Below are positions 22,157-33,909 of a stretch of DNA of 64,000 nucleotides, one piece after another. How positions within the stretch are numbered: position 1 is the first letter of the stretch; every line of letters starts with the position of its first letter. The translations under genes and the position numbers were made by a program. Origin of the DNA: Girardinichthys multiradiatus (lineage: Eukaryota > Chordata > Actinopteri > Cyprinodontiformes > Goodeidae); the NCBI RefSeq assembly GCF_021462225.1, contig NC_061801.1:10660125-10724124 (forward strand), read 5' to 3'. Under the pieces are notes generated by a model. The model saw only the letters and a program-made list of their open reading frames with translations, searched no databases and was not told where the DNA came from.

Positions 22157-22700
22157 GATCATTTTTATATTGAAGTTACATGTTAGAACTAACAAATTAA
22201 AGGTGAATGATAACTTTAGTCTTGGCCTTTGGAAGTAATTTTAAGTCACTTAAAGCCTACTAAGTAAAATTCCTAAATATAAAAGCAGGAAGCAAAATGA
22301 TTATTTTCCATCATCCCCTTATAGGTAGTTTTTTTTTCCTCTTATGGGAAATGTGGTTTACAGCCCAGAGTACCATTCAGCCAGAAGGTGGCACAAGCAT
22401 TCGAAAAGAAAGTTATTTGCCAGTTGTACCCCAAACGGGTTTGTATCTCTCATTTCCATGAACAGTCAATGTCAAGTGGCCACCATTCTGTGTTGTGCAC
22501 GGTGTAAGCATAGTAGGAAAATTCGGTTGTCCACTCTAACTGGGTAATGCCTGAAGGTAATATCTGATTTTCATTTTTAAACCTATAGTAAAACTCCAAA
22601 GGGATACTTTGTAAAGGAATCTGCAATGAATTTTATCATCGGTAATTCAAATCTAAAATAGTTGGACTGGTCAGACCTGAACCAAATTACTGCAGTGGTG
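22157..22700. other. Intergenic sequence
   Basis: Nothing recognised; the 67-codon ORF at 22344 lacks any recognisable domain. Confidence 0.3.
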
Positions 22701-22707
22701 GTCACCT

Positions 22708-22860
22708 AGGCGTGGTGGTGGCGCCGGGGTAAAGTTCATGACCCATATGCATATGGTTCGAGTCCCTGCCTGTTGACCTTTGCTGCATGTCTTCTCTCCA
22801 TCCACTCCATTTCCTGTTGGTCAGTTTACAAAACAAGTCACAAAATTAAGTAAAAGAAAA
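22708..22860 (+). mobile_element. Second tRNA-derived SINE family
   Basis: GGTGGTGGCGCCGGGGTAAAG (A-box-like), GGTTCGAGTCC (B box), then TTTGCTGCATGTCTTCTCTCC and CATTTCCTG, a pattern I recognise from a dispersed fish SINE that differs from the 11544 family. Ends in an A-rich tail near 22855. Confidence 0.7.
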
Positions 22861-23380
22861 GAAGGCCACCTAGGGTGCCATTAATGCAAGAACCACCACT
22901 GCTCAAATGAGCATTGCCACATGCATTTAAGAAATGAGTTTGCGAATTTTCATTACATTTACTGACACTGACTGAAATCAGTTTTTCTTTGTGTACATGC
23001 ACAGTAACACTGTCTTTCAGATGTACATGTTGCACATGTTGCTTAATTTTAAAAACATAGTTTGGCCTTTTTTACACCTACAGTGTAGCTGATCTTATTA
23101 AATTTACTGTTCTAAAAACCACAGTCTAGTTTCCCCACTTTCCTTACAATCACAGTTGCACTTTGCAAATATTCACAGAAAGTATTTTTGATCCCCTTGG
23201 ACTTTAGTTTTTGTAGGTTTTTGAATTTCCTTTTCAAAGTGAAACACAAGATAACACTTTTTAGATACTCTATCAGGCTTTTTATGGAGACCCATACTAG
23301 ACTTGGAGTTTGTTAAGTGAGAGATAAAACAAGTGTCATATAGAAAGCTTTTGAGTGACAACTCTGTGTTTTCTATAGTG
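22861..23380. other. AT-rich intergenic sequence
   Basis: Nothing recognised. Confidence 0.35.
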
Positions 23381-23384
23381 GTGC

Positions 23385-23665
23385 CTTTAGAAGATCAGCG
23401 AACAGAACTCACGCCGGGGGACTTTAACCCCATTCCCATTGGTTCTGTCAAAACAAAGGCCTGCTCACCCATCCGTCCCTTCATCTGAGTCCACATCTGA
23501 GAGGCTGGGGGCTCGGCCTGGGCCGACAGCTCCTGTGGGGGTGCTGGTGATGCGAGTGCGTTGTCATCGGCCTGTCTGCTTGATGAAGGTTTCTTCCTGG
23601 TCAGGATGCAGCTAACCGTGCGTGATTGGCTCTTAGGATGCCACAGGAAGATTAGCTTAGGGTCG
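23385..23665. promoter_or_regulatory. Candidate conserved non-coding element
   Basis: GC-rich, repeat-free block in an AT-rich setting (CTCACGCCGGGGGACTTTAACCCC, GGCTCGGCCTGGGCCGACAGC, AACCGTGCGTGATTGG). No ORF. Confidence 0.33.
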
Positions 23666-23739
23666 TGACAGGAGACACAGGAAACCTAGAGACTCCTAAG
23701 AAATCTGCAGAATTCAAGCATGAAGAAGTGCTGACAAGT

Positions 23740-24700
23740 GTGCTTCTTTGGCTTCTTTTCCATACTTTGTGCTTACAATCACTACAATATGTTTCACTGG
23801 TACTATATGTGAATAGCCAACACAATGTGGCACAGTTTAATGTGGAAGAAAAATATTACATATATCTCAAAATTCTTTACAATAAAAATCTATAAAATGT
23901 GGCATGCATTTGCATTTATCCCCATTACCCAAACACGCCTAAATATAATCCAGTGCAGCCAAATGCTAGTTATTCTCAGTGTAAATACAGTTGTTCTGAT
24001 ATGGTATTAGAGGTTTTTCAGAGAGCATTAGCGAACAAACGACACCAAGAAACCAAGGAAAAATTTAGAAAAACCAAACATGAGGAAGAAGGTGCCTTGG
24101 TCAGATTTTCTGAAACTGACCTTTGACCTATATGCAAATGCTATGAGCAGCACCCAGGAAAACTGCTAAAATATATTGCTGGAAGCAACATGCGGTGGGA
24201 GTGTGTATCTCCAGCAGGGATAGGGAAGCTGGTCAGAGGCTACAAAACACTGGAGACTGGGTAGAGATTCATGTTCCTGCAGGACTGAGACAGAAAGCCA
24301 GAGCTACAAAGGAGGGGTTTACAGGAAGAATATTGTTTTTAGTATGACCTAGTCAAAGTCCAGACCAAAATTCAATTGAGAATCTTTGGCAAGACTTGAA
24401 CATTTATGTTCACTGATGCTATCTATCCAATTTCACAGAACCTGAGCTACTTTGCAAAGAAGAACGGACAGAAATGTTTATTTTTTTAGAAGTGTAAAGC
24501 TGTTAGAGACATATGCCAAAAGGCTCGTAACCCTAATTACAGTAAATAATGATTCTACTTGGAGTTGGTTCAGGGAAGCTGAATACAAATGCGGGGCACA
24601 CTTTTCATAATTTTATCTGAAAACAGTTTAAGAAACTATGTACACTTTCACTTTATAAATGTGTGCTACTTCAGTCTATCTTATAAAAACCTAATAAAAT
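23740..24700 (+). mobile_element. Tc1-like element, family A, heavily decayed
   Basis: Family-A landmarks in order: GTGGCATGCATTTGCATTTATCCCC, GTAAATACAGTTGTTCTG, GAGAGCATTAGCGAACAAACG, CCAGAGCTACAAAGGAG, TCAATTGAGAATCTTTGGCAAGACTTG and GCTGAATACAAATGCGGGGCACAC. No transposase frame survives; the short ORFs at 23825 and 23899 are in its 5' part. Confidence 0.75.
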
Positions 24701-24993
24701 ATATTGAAATTTGGGCTCCTGATTTGGCAAAATTGTAATAAATTCAAGAGGTTTGAAAAGATATGCAAATTATCACATTGTCAGAATAACACTATTTTTC
24801 TGAAAGTATATCCTGCACACAATCACTATACTCTGGATGCTAATTCAGTCCCAGATATGAAAAAAACAACTCTCATTGAAAATAATGGGCAATCTCTGCA
24901 GCTGATGAATAACATTTTGATTTATTTTCTAAAACGGACCTGTTAGACATCAAAATAATCCCAGCCAATAATATGCATGCACATATAACACAC

Positions 24994-25020
24994 TGACACA
25001 CACACACACACGCACACATG
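24994..25020. repeat. (CA)n microsatellite, interrupted
   Basis: CACACACACA tract with one CG interruption, read directly. Confidence 0.9.
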
Positions 25021-25039
25021 TGCGTTCTCACACACAACC

Positions 25040-25320
25040 ATCGTGCTCTCAGTGTGCCCCACGCAAAGCTTCCCAGACTTAAATTACAAATGTTTCAGCG
25101 GATTGGAGTTGCAGGACATAATGAAGCAGTGCGGCACGCTGAGAGGTAATTACCCAGCAGCACTCCTGGTGTTCCTGCAACCCGGTGAGGTGAGGGAGAA
25201 GATGAATAGCCAAAGTACAAAACCACTGACCCCTCAAAAGTTTCATTTACCATTTCTTCCTCGCTGTCTCCCCTCCCTCTGGTTTTGGGGAGCTTGGAAG
25301 AGGTAATCATCTAGGGACAG
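25040..25320. promoter_or_regulatory. Candidate conserved non-coding element
   Basis: Repeat-free, with CTTAAATTACAAATG, TGCGGCACGCTG and GAGGTAATTACCCAGC (containing TAATTA). No coding frame. Confidence 0.38.
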
Positions 25321-25359
25321 TTTTGGTAGGTTGATGAATGGTGTGTGTGGCTTTGGTGC

Positions 25360-26260
25360 TCGTACGCACATGGACACCTATTTATCTGCTCCGGCCTGAA
25401 TCCAGCCGCGCAGGGCCTTATTGAGTCACCAGAGCCAGCAGAGTGGAGAGACAGGCCAAGGGAGGAGAGTGCGAGGAGGAAGGGGGAAGGGGGAAGGGGG
25501 AGCCTAGAGGGATGGAGCGATGGAAGAAGGACAGACCGCCTGGCTTGGAGACGTGAAGCCGATCAATTTTCCCCCCCTCAGCTTATCAGTCATGTCCTCT
25601 CACTCTGTCTGTTTCTGCTGATGACACACTTTCTCTGCCCATCGGTCCATTTCCAGGCCAGGGAGAGAAAAGTCTAGCTGTGTGGATTTGCCTTGGATGT
25701 GGATGTTTGTGTGTGTCAGTCAGAGTTGCAGAGACACACCTGAGGGGCTGTCAGGAGCTGGAGTAGTGTAGAGGGAAATGGAGAGGCTGGCTGTACTGTC
25801 AAAGTTTCTCCTCTCTTAGGAGCGAGATGGAGGGAGGGGATCACAGAGCGGCAGCCCCTCAGGTGAGCTCGGCTCTGCCTCTTCTCCCAGGCGTGCCAGC
25901 GAAGGTGGCAGCATCCAAAGCCTTGTCAATGCATAATGCATTAGAGGCCCCCCTACTACTGACAGCCCCCCTCCACTACAGAAGCCAGACCAGCTAATCA
26001 GAAACGACACATCCGAATGTCCGGGCGTACACACACAATGTGCACGCCTTGCACACGCGCATGGACAGAAATTTACTAATCAAAAAGTGTATTTCCTAGA
26101 GGCCGACTCCCAGGAGAAATCCAGCTGGAAGAAATTGGAATAATTTATTAGCTTACAAGTTTTCGTTGACAGTTAGCCCGAGGCTATTTATCTCCGTAAT
26201 AGAGAACGTCTCCAATGTGGCAAAATTGACCAAATCAAACAGCTTTGATCAGAAAATGAA
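25360..26260. promoter_or_regulatory. Candidate regulatory block(s)
   Basis: About 0.9 kb without repeats, moderately GC-rich. The right part (26080-26250) is strongest: GAATAATTTATTAGC, CGTTGACAG, CCCGAGGC and CTCCGTAATAGAGAACG. A purine tract (GGAAGGGGGAAGGGGG) lies at about 25480-25500. ORFs here are short and lack domains. Confidence 0.38.
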
Positions 26261-27099
26261 TCTGGCAAGGCTGTCTGTCTCTGGGTGTCCCAGGAGATGA
26301 GAGGCAAGCAAACAAAAACTGTGAGATGGAGAAACAGACTCAGAGAGAGAGATTATTTAACAAGTGACCACAGGGAGGAGGGAAGAAAATAGTGAAGGAT
26401 AGATTCACACCGCAAGTGAAATTATGATCAAATCCATGAAACGCAACCTGCGATACTTCTAATGGAGGATATTGCTGGATAAATAATGACAACAGCAGAA
26501 CATCAGAGCAATTTGTTGAGTTTCCAGTCTCTCTTCATCAAGTTTGAGATGCTAGAAATTGTTTTGCTTTTTCACATTACAACTGCAGAATGCTTAATCT
26601 ACGTTGTCAACTGCAAAGTTGATGAAAAAGAAGAAAGCAAAGACATCTGTTTGACAGAATGATAAAAAGGTTCAGTCAGCACTAGTCACTTCCACAACAC
26701 AAGCTCCTGATTTGGTTTTCATTTCTGGATAGGTCTCAGTTTGGCTTGGGCCAGTGTGTCACGATATTTACACACAGATTTTAAACAAGAATCTCTAACA
26801 TGGAGAGCAGGGCTGAGTATAAGCTAACTTTGCCCATGTGTAAGGACCCCTGCTGTCCTGGAGGTCTTACATGGCAACAAACAAATAAACCAGTTGTACA
26901 CACACTAAGGAAAACATTTATAATTTGAAAGTTACAGTGAATATAAGAAGCATACAAAACCCAGGTGAAATGGCAAGTTTTGTATATTGATAAAACATGA
27001 CTATTATAAATAATTGGAGACCTTTTTACACTTTAAAGTGATATTTATCCTGTTAAATTCAACTAAAGAACAGGCAAATCTGTGTAAAAACAAAAATCT
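26261..27099. other. AT-rich intergenic sequence
   Basis: Nothing recognised. Confidence 0.35.
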
Positions 27100-28020
27100 G
27101 AGATAATCTAACTGCATAAGTGGGCACAGTCTTAAACTACTACTGCACTATGAACCACCTTTTAATTTAGTTTCAGCAATCAGTCCTTTTGGATTTACAC
27201 CTGCCAACATTTATAGAGAATCTTATGCAACTAAAATAAAGTCCTGTTGTCTCAGTGGGATTCTCCTGTCATTTGCTCAACCTTAGGCTACAGCCATTGT
27301 TTGCAGATCAAAACTGTCTCATTGAACAAAGGTATCAATCTGGAAAAGAGGTTGAAAATGTTCCACTGCATTATTTATATACAATGACACAATAAAGACT
27401 GTTATCGATAATTGGAGAAAATATCGGACAGCAAGATTGCTAAACATGGATGTTTCTCCGTAATTAAACTGATTAGATAGAAACTGGTCAGGGAGGCTGC
27501 CAAGAGCCTGGCAGGAACACTGGAATTTCAGGTTCATACTGGTTCTTCATAAGACATTTTATGTAATCTTTACATGTCCGGACTAAAGAACAGGGATGAA
27601 GGACAGAATAATTTTCTTCCTGAATAAAAACATCCAGGCCTGGCTAAAGTCTCCCCAGACCTTGTGAGAGAACATTTTATGGTCTGATTAAACCAAACTT
27701 GAACTTTTCAGCCACCATTCTAAAAAGGAAGTTTGGCTCAAAACAACATGCTCATGGAGATATGGTGGTGGCATCATAATCTGGGGTTGTTTTTCTTCAG
27801 ATGTAGCTACAGTTTTGGCCAAGTTGCATTAAGTTTTAAATAGTTCCAAATTCAGTTTTGACCCAAAACCTTCGAGGTCTGCTAGAAAGTTGAAATAAGG
27901 AGGGATTTTATTTCAGCATCAAAGTGAGGCCAAGCAAAAGATTAAGTTTAGGAATGGACTAGAGACTAGATTTAACAAGAGATGTCCTTATAATCTGATG
28001 GATTTGAGATTGAAATATTA
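27100..28020 (+). mobile_element. Tc1-like element, family B, decayed
   Basis: Landmarks in order: ACTGCATAAGTGGGCACAG near the left end, CACCTGCCAACATTTATAG, CTGGTCAGGGAGGCTGCCAAGAG, TTTTATGGTCTGATTAAACC, GGTGGTGGCATCATAATCTGGGG, CTGCTAGAAAGTTGAA and AGATGTCCTTATAATCTGATGG. This is a different Tc1-like family from A. No intact frame. Confidence 0.7.
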
Positions 28021-28780
28021 AACATCACTCCTTCCTGATTCTTCTAGGTCTATAATACTTAAAATAGATTTAGCTGGAAGTGGGTCCCCGAATCAATTTT
28101 TGCTTAAGGCCTTATAAAGTCTACAGACGGCCCTGAACACATGTTATTGCCTTTAGTTAAAACGGAAAATCTTGTAAGGGTGAACCTTTTTTTAGCCAGC
28201 TGACCAGCAGTGCTAAATAATGTGTTAAAGGGGTTAGGGCAGAGTAATGCTGCATTCAACTGTGCTCAGACATCAGAGCTCAGATCGGAGAACACTTGAG
28301 AAAAGTGCATTCTAACAGCAATTCAGAAAGCCTGTATACATGTTTCATATAGAGGCTTTTCAAACCTATATATGCTACTAGTTTAATTAGATACAAACCA
28401 TTAGAAGTGCTAATAAATAGTTTATGCATTTCCCAATGTTTCATAGTGTGGGAGCCATGTTGAAAACTGAACTTTTGGCTGCTTGGAGAGCTCTACTTTT
28501 TCTTTGCCAAAATTCCACCTTCTTATGCTATTTCTAACTGGGAATTCCAAAAAAAGGATTTTAGACATTTAGTGATATCAAAACCAGAATTTTGTAACAC
28601 CTTGGTCTACCTTAATATCGGTAGCAGGCCCATGCCTAGTCTCAGTTCACATCTTCCTCCACACTTGTCCACGGTAACACAATTCCCCCCTCTTCAATCT
28701 CTCAGCTACTTAAGAGATTTGCAGACACTTCTAAGCCAAATCTATTTCCTCTCCTGCACAGTATATATCTCTGTCACTCT
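28021..28780. other. Intergenic sequence
   Basis: Nothing recognised apart from a stretch near 28440-28560 weakly like 12050-12170. Confidence 0.3.
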
Positions 28781-28789
28781 GTCTCAGTG

Positions 28790-29085
28790 ACAAAGACACT
28801 GAGGCGAGCTGTAAAACATGCTTTTGACACGATCCCTAGGCATGCCTCTCACATCGAGGGACACATTCATTTGTCGAGCCGGCTGACAGACAGTTCAAAG
28901 GGTCATCGGGCTGACACCGAAAACGGAACAGTAAACACACCGCAACCATCTCAATTAGCAGCCAGGCCCTTTGATTCCCAGCTGTCATGCTTAGATCCCG
29001 AATATAGGTCTCATTATGTTAAATGCGTGTCAATCAAACAAGCTTCAAGGCAGCAAAACATGAGGAGATGCTGGTAGAGACAGAG
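28790..29085. promoter_or_regulatory. Candidate conserved non-coding element
   Basis: Dense CpG plus homeodomain cores: GACACGATCCC, CACATCGAGGG, TTTGTCGAGCCGGCTGAC, CACCGAAAACGG, CTCAATTAGCAGCC and GTGTCAATCAAACAAGC. The 96-codon plus ORF across it shows no domain. One of the strongest enhancer-like blocks in the window. Confidence 0.45.
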
Positions 29086-29127
29086 CCAAAGAAAGTTGTA
29101 CTGCGCAAACTGAAAAGCTCAAATACA

Positions 29128-29640
29128 GTGTCTCACAAAAATATTAGTAACTCAACATTTATCACATTATAATATCAAACTTCTGCGATGGACTGGCGAC
29201 CTGTCCAGGGTGTACCCCGCCTCTCGCCCATAGACTGCTGGAGATAGGCACCAGCTACCCCGTGACCCACTATGGAATAAGCGGTAGAAAATGACTGACT
29301 GAAATATCAAACTTCAGCATCTTTACTGGGATTTTAAATGATGGGCACCCAAAAGCTAATGCGTAACAGTGAGGAGGAAGAAAAGGGAATTTTTGTAGTA
29401 AAAGTTTATAAAAAAAGGGTAATGTGGATTCACCTCCTTTGAGTCATCATACCCACAGCATGATGCTGCCACCACCATGTTTTATGTCTAGAATGGTGTT
29501 TTCAGGATAAATATCCAACAGGTTGTCCACAAAGATTTCCCTGTATTTAGCTCCATCCAATTTCCCTCAATTCTGCAAAGTATCTCCTCAGCATGATGCT
29601 GCCAGTACCATATCAGTGTGTTCAATGTTAGTTGCAGCCG
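29128..29640 (-). mobile_element. Tc1-like fragment with nested SINE piece
   Basis: Left terminus-like ACAGTGTCTCACAAAAATATTAG, then on the minus strand the transposase region whose complement gives CCCACAGCATGATGCTGCCA at about 29451 and again CAGCATGATGCTGCCAGTACC at about 29590. Family uncertain (A or a relative). The SINE piece at 29184-29302 interrupts it. Confidence 0.6.
29171..29315 (+). mobile_element. 5'-truncated SINE tail with 13-bp TSD
   Basis: Insert 29184-29302 starts TGCGATGGACTGG, the last 120 bp or so of the SINE family at 11544, and ends AAATGACTGACTG. Perfect 13-bp direct repeats AATATCAAACTTC lie at 29171-29183 and 29303-29315. Confidence 0.9.
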
Positions 29641-29739
29641 TAGTTTTCCTCTCTTTCATAAGGGCTATATTCATGGACATAAAATGAAAAGGTTCAGGGA
29701 AGATGACTTATTTTGCCAGCAATGTGAGCTTCACTCTGG

Positions 29740-30130
29740 CAGAAAAAAAAAGTCAACTCAATGACCTCACAGCTGAAGGGAGAAGTTTACAGAACAACAC
29801 ATTCGCCATAAATGGGCAGCCGCACAGTAAGGAAACAATGATTGGATCAAAGATGGAAATTTCTCCACGGACTGGCATTAGCATTGACCCCCATCCTCCT
29901 CCCACACCCCACCCACCTCCACCTGTTCAGATCCGCACGTCCTCCCTCTCCCTCGTCCTCTCCAATCTATCCGCGTAATGAATTTTTACCTGGCACAGAC
30001 TGTTTTAAACACCATTTGGACTTGTGCCTACAATTACCTCCTCAGAGTCTCCAAAGTAACTGCGCACAGCCTAATTAGTATGCATTATCAATTAACAAAC
30101 TTAATAGCTGGCAGATTGATTGGATCCTCG
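29740..30130. promoter_or_regulatory. Candidate conserved non-coding element
   Basis: Repeat-free, rich in cores: CGCGTAATGAATTTTTACC, CACAGCCTAATTAGTATGCAT, TATCAATTAACAAACTTAATAGC and AGATTGATTGG. A pyrimidine-rich stretch (29890-29960) precedes it. No coding frame. Among the best enhancer candidates. Confidence 0.45.
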
Positions 30131-30132
30131 GT

Positions 30133-30161
30133 GGGGGGTGGGGGGGTGGGGGGGTGGGGGG
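30133..30161 (+). repeat. G-quadruplex-forming tract
   Basis: Four G runs of 6, 7, 7 and 6 bases separated by single T residues, i.e. very short loops. Read directly. Adjoins the right edge of the 29740-30130 block. Confidence 0.9.
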
Positions 30162-30757
30162 ATTGGTAGAGCTAGAGCGAAAAACAAGATGAAAAATCTT
30201 CTCCCTGTGCGCTTCTCACTTCTCTTGCTCACAGATTCATGTCTGTACCATATCTGTGCATTCTAATGACTTGGCAGATACACATCACTGTGATACACAT
30301 CACTGTGATGTGAACTCTGTATGTAGGAGGCCTTGTTAGAACTGTGCTTGAAAAAAGCTAGAAAATATGCAAATAGGCAATGTTCTGTATTTATAAACAA
30401 TCTGGGATGTATCTGCCAGAAATCAGTTTTATATGTAAGGAGTGCGGTTTCTGATGATGCCTAAACTGAAACAAGTATCACTCCCTACAAGTGTCCTTAG
30501 AGTATTCACACAGCAGTGACTGACAGTGTGACAGAGGGACCTGCAGAGGATAGTGAGGGGCACTGAGAAGGTCATCAGAGTGTGCCTACCCTCTCATACC
30601 ACTCTCACAATTACGTTAGAGGTACTGTCAGTTTGGCACTAGTGATCCTAATAGAAACAATAATTTCTTAAAGTCTGATTATACATGTTAAGGTGATGTT
30701 TCTCCATCATATTTACAAGCTCCTAATGTAAAACATATCTGACAACCAGTGGCAACC
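30162..30757. other. Intergenic sequence
   Basis: Contains a 14-bp tandem duplication, ATACACATCACTGTG, at about 30279-30308. The stretch 30530-30600 (CAGAGGATAGTGAGGGGCACTGAG) could be a LINE scrap but is too short to call. Nothing else recognised. Confidence 0.3.
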
Positions 30758-30880
30758 AGCAACGAAATAACAGCGCGAATAGGAACGAAAGGAAGGCACG
30801 AATTGGCAAAGAGGCGAGCAGAACCGGAGCCAAAAACCGGAGCTAAAATGTCCATGTAAAAAATAGTTAACTAGCCTGAA
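30758..30880. repeat. Unassigned interspersed repeat, copy 1
   Basis: About 123 bp closely matching 35656-35777 in the same orientation. Shared blocks include CGAGCAGAACCGGAGCC, AAAAACCGGAGCTAAAATG and TCCATGTAAAAAATAGTTA. Contains several CGs and a GGAGC repeat. I do not recognise its family, and flanking sequence outside the shared block does not match. Confidence 0.85.
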
Positions 30881-31619
30881 CACTTAAATGTTTTAAAGTG
30901 TAATTTATAGTTGCACCTCAGTAATTATGCAGGCCTGCTTGTCTTCCATTACAGATCATATGATCATTTTTGCATCAGGGTGAGTGTAATTTTCTAACAC
31001 CACCACCATGGGGTTCTCTGTAAATGCTCTGGTTGTGCTTGTTAGAAAACCTGTGTACTCTTAGAAGATTACCAAGCTGAAGAATGCTGCCTTCTTTCCC
31101 AGTGACATAAATAGAAGCGGTATTTGTTGTGCTTCATTTCTGCTGAGGCAAATTAAGAAAAGATGTGGCTGAGAATTTTTAGAACAAGTTCAAGAACATA
31201 ATTAGGCTCCCTCTCAGACTGTTGGAGGTGTCTTATTTACTCTAATTTACAGTGTAGATAAGGTGGCCGTTAAGCGTGACTTTTAATATTTGATGGGTTT
31301 TTTTCCTTAAATCTTGCTATGGTTGTGAGAATGAGGAAACTTCATTTATTTCAGAGCATTATTGGCTAGTGTGGGTTTCACAGTTGCTACTGACTGAAAA
31401 AAAGGATGTTTTCAACAATAGTGCAGGACATAAATGATTTGAGGGGCTTAGTTCTTTATTCTGCAATTCATAATAATTACTGATTATATTTTCTATTTTA
31501 AAATAGTGTTTGCTGAAATGAAGGACTTACTGTTGCTTGAAATATGTTTGCACTGTCCTCAAATCCTGTTCAGTAGCAAAGCACCATGGAGATATAAGTG
31601 CATGTTATTTACAGCACAA
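30881..31619. other. AT-rich intergenic sequence
   Basis: Nothing recognised. Confidence 0.35.
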
Positions 31620-32245
31620 GATTTGTGCAAAAAGGTTAATAGAAATCCCACATTAACACATTTTGTCATGTTATAACCATAAATCTCCATGTGTTTTTTT
31701 ATTGGAATTGTGTGTAATAGACTAGCATCAATAGTCCATAAACGTGAAAGAAAGTATTCACCCCCTTTTACTTTAAAACCACTGAAGTCCAATTGCAGCA
31801 ACTGCCTTTAGAAGTTACATGTCTAGTGAATAGATGGAATATAGGTACTTCTGTGTACCATTGTGTGGTCCAAATCTACTTTAAATCCAATCCAGAATCC
31901 ATGATAAGATGTAAAAACTGCTGCTCACAGATGCTCTCCATTCAATCTGACTGAGATTGAACTATTTGGCAGAGAATCATGGAAAGAAATGTTCAGTCTC
32001 TAGATGTGCAAAGCGGGTAGAGGTATACCCTGAAATATTCTGAACTGTCATTTAAAAAAAGGTGGTTACATGTATTGACTATGGAGAAGGAAATATGAAT
32101 GCATTTATTTGCAAAAAAATAATATGTGAAAACCATGCATCCTTGTGTAGTCTACTTTCAAATTGTGTGCAACTTTCTGTTGGTCTATCATACAAAGTTC
32201 CAGGGGTTTATCATACCTCTGGTACCCAGTGTATACAAGCAATAT
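31620..32245 (+). mobile_element. Tc1-like element, family A, internally deleted
   Basis: The 5' non-coding part (TTTTGTCATGTTATAACCATAAA, AGAAAGTATTCACCCCC) is joined to the transposase 3' part (CACAGATGCTCTCCATTCAATC, AGTCTCTAGATGTGCAAAGC) and then the right end (TGTTGGTCTATCATACAAAG). About 0.6 kb instead of 1.4 kb. No ORF. Confidence 0.75.
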
Positions 32246-32750
32246 TGCATATTGAGTTTTAGAGTAAAGGCTTTATAATTTGGTATTTTATTAACAAAGT
32301 TGTACATTTAAAAACCAACTGAAAATGAGACCAAGTCTCAAAAAACGAACTAACTACGATTTTCATTGTAGTGGCAACAGATGTGGTATGAACCAAGAAC
32401 TCCAGAGTAAAAGTTCAGTAGTTTCATGCTGCCCATGGATTCTGTGGCTTTTAACATCACACAAAGGCTATGGGGAAAAAAAGTGTTAATAACATTGAAC
32501 ATCCTTAAATTTGGGATTTTTGTGACTGTTACAATGCTGTGATGTAATTCTGGTCCACTCTTCTATGCAGTACAGTTCTAAGTACAGTATAAACATAATT
32601 ATATATATATATATTTTAAATGTCTAACAAAATATTTATAACTAGGTGTATGAAAGTTGAAGGATATATGTAAATAATATGGGACATCACAAGTTGAGCT
32701 AGGTATTTATACTGCTTTAAATTATTCTTATTATTTTTTATAAATAAAAT
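32246..32750. other. AT-rich intergenic sequence
   Basis: Includes a short (AT)n tract at 32599-32616. Otherwise nothing recognised. Confidence 0.4.
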
Positions 32751-32905
32751 GGATCCAATATACTGCGATGGACTGGCGACCTGTTCAGGGTGTACCCCCG
32801 CCTCCTACCCATAGACTGCTGGAGATAGGCACCAGCTTCCCAACAACCCACTATGGAAGAAGCGGTAGAAAATGACTGACTGACTGACTGACTGGATGTA
32901 ATATA
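32751..32905 (+). mobile_element. 5'-truncated SINE tail with imperfect TSD
   Basis: Insert of about 130 bp starting TGCGATGGACTGG at 32764 and ending in (ACTG)n at 32893. Flanks GGATCCAATATA (32751-32762) and GGATGTAATATA (32894-32905) match at 10 of 12 positions. Same truncation point as the copy at 29184. Confidence 0.85.
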
Positions 32906-33124
32906 TGTTCATTGACAAGAATATATACTCAGTATTTGAACTTCAATAAAACATATACTCCTGTTTGTATATTAATTATATATGTATATAGACAAAAGGC
33001 ACAAAGGGGTGGGAATATTCAAAAGAATAAACCTCTTCCCACACCTTTTAGAACATGTAGCTAAAATGCTTTTGATGATATATATATTGTTTGAAATAAA
33101 TTATAATTAAAAATGTTCTTCTTC

Positions 33125-33490
33125 CCTTCAGAATTTTCTGATGGAGAGCAGAAGTCATCATTCCATCATTTACAGCATCTCCTCCAGGTCCTTAGGAAAC
33201 AAACAAGCCACAGACCATGACACTACCACCACCACCATTACGTTTGATGCCAGGAGGATGTTCTTTCTCTGAAATGCTGTGTTTTACTTCGGATGTACCA
33301 ACACGTTTTGTCCCATCGGTTCACAAAATATTTTCCCAAAGGTCTTTGTTTTTCTGGCAAATATGAAACGTCCTATGTGTTCTTTTTGGTCAGAAGGGGT
33401 GTTTAAGCTTCGATGCCTCCAATGGATACAGAGTTTTCTTTGGTCCATGTTTTCTCCATTTGTGAATTATTGCTCTCCCTGTTTTTAACT
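33125..33490 (-). mobile_element. Tc1-like fragment, family G
   Basis: Minus-strand transposase DNA: the plus strand shows CATGACACTACCACCACCACC, TTTGTCCCATCGGTTCACAAA, ATTTTCCCAAAGGTC and TCCATGTTTTCTCCATTTGTG, the reverse complement of catalytic and HTH parts of a further Tc1-like family. Several internal deletions. The plus ORF at 33279 is antisense to it. Confidence 0.6.
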
Positions 33491-33905
33491 TGAGTTTGAA
33501 AGCCTTGGTATTGGATTGTTAGATGTATTGTAATCAGGGCATGATGTGTTGCTTTTCAGGAACCTTTGACCTCATGTGGTCAGATAGCTCCTATTTCTGG
33601 ATTCTGTAGGTCTGGCAGTAATCAGGCCTGGGTTTGGCTAGTAAAATTGAACTCAGCTTTAAAAATGTCTGTGCAATATCTATATAAATATAACGAGCTA
33701 CAATTGTCATGCTGGTCGTCTAACATCATCAACATAAGGCCTTACTCTGTAAATATTTCTGAAGTGGGACAAGAAAGGAGACTTCTATTAATTTAATATC
33801 GGAAGCTTTAGAAATACAAAAAGTAAATTATATGAGCAGCATTGTGAAAAAACCTCATGAAGACGTGTGGCTAAAGGAACCAATTTGTCAGGGAGATGAA
33901 AATGT
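33491..33905. other. Intergenic sequence
   Basis: Nothing recognised. Confidence 0.3.
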
Positions 33906-33909
33906 TTCT

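Noticed and set aside
21965..22195. Repetitive ORFs (WMDG and HPSI repeats) on both strands
   Set aside because: Translation of the (GGAT)26 microsatellite and its SINE source.
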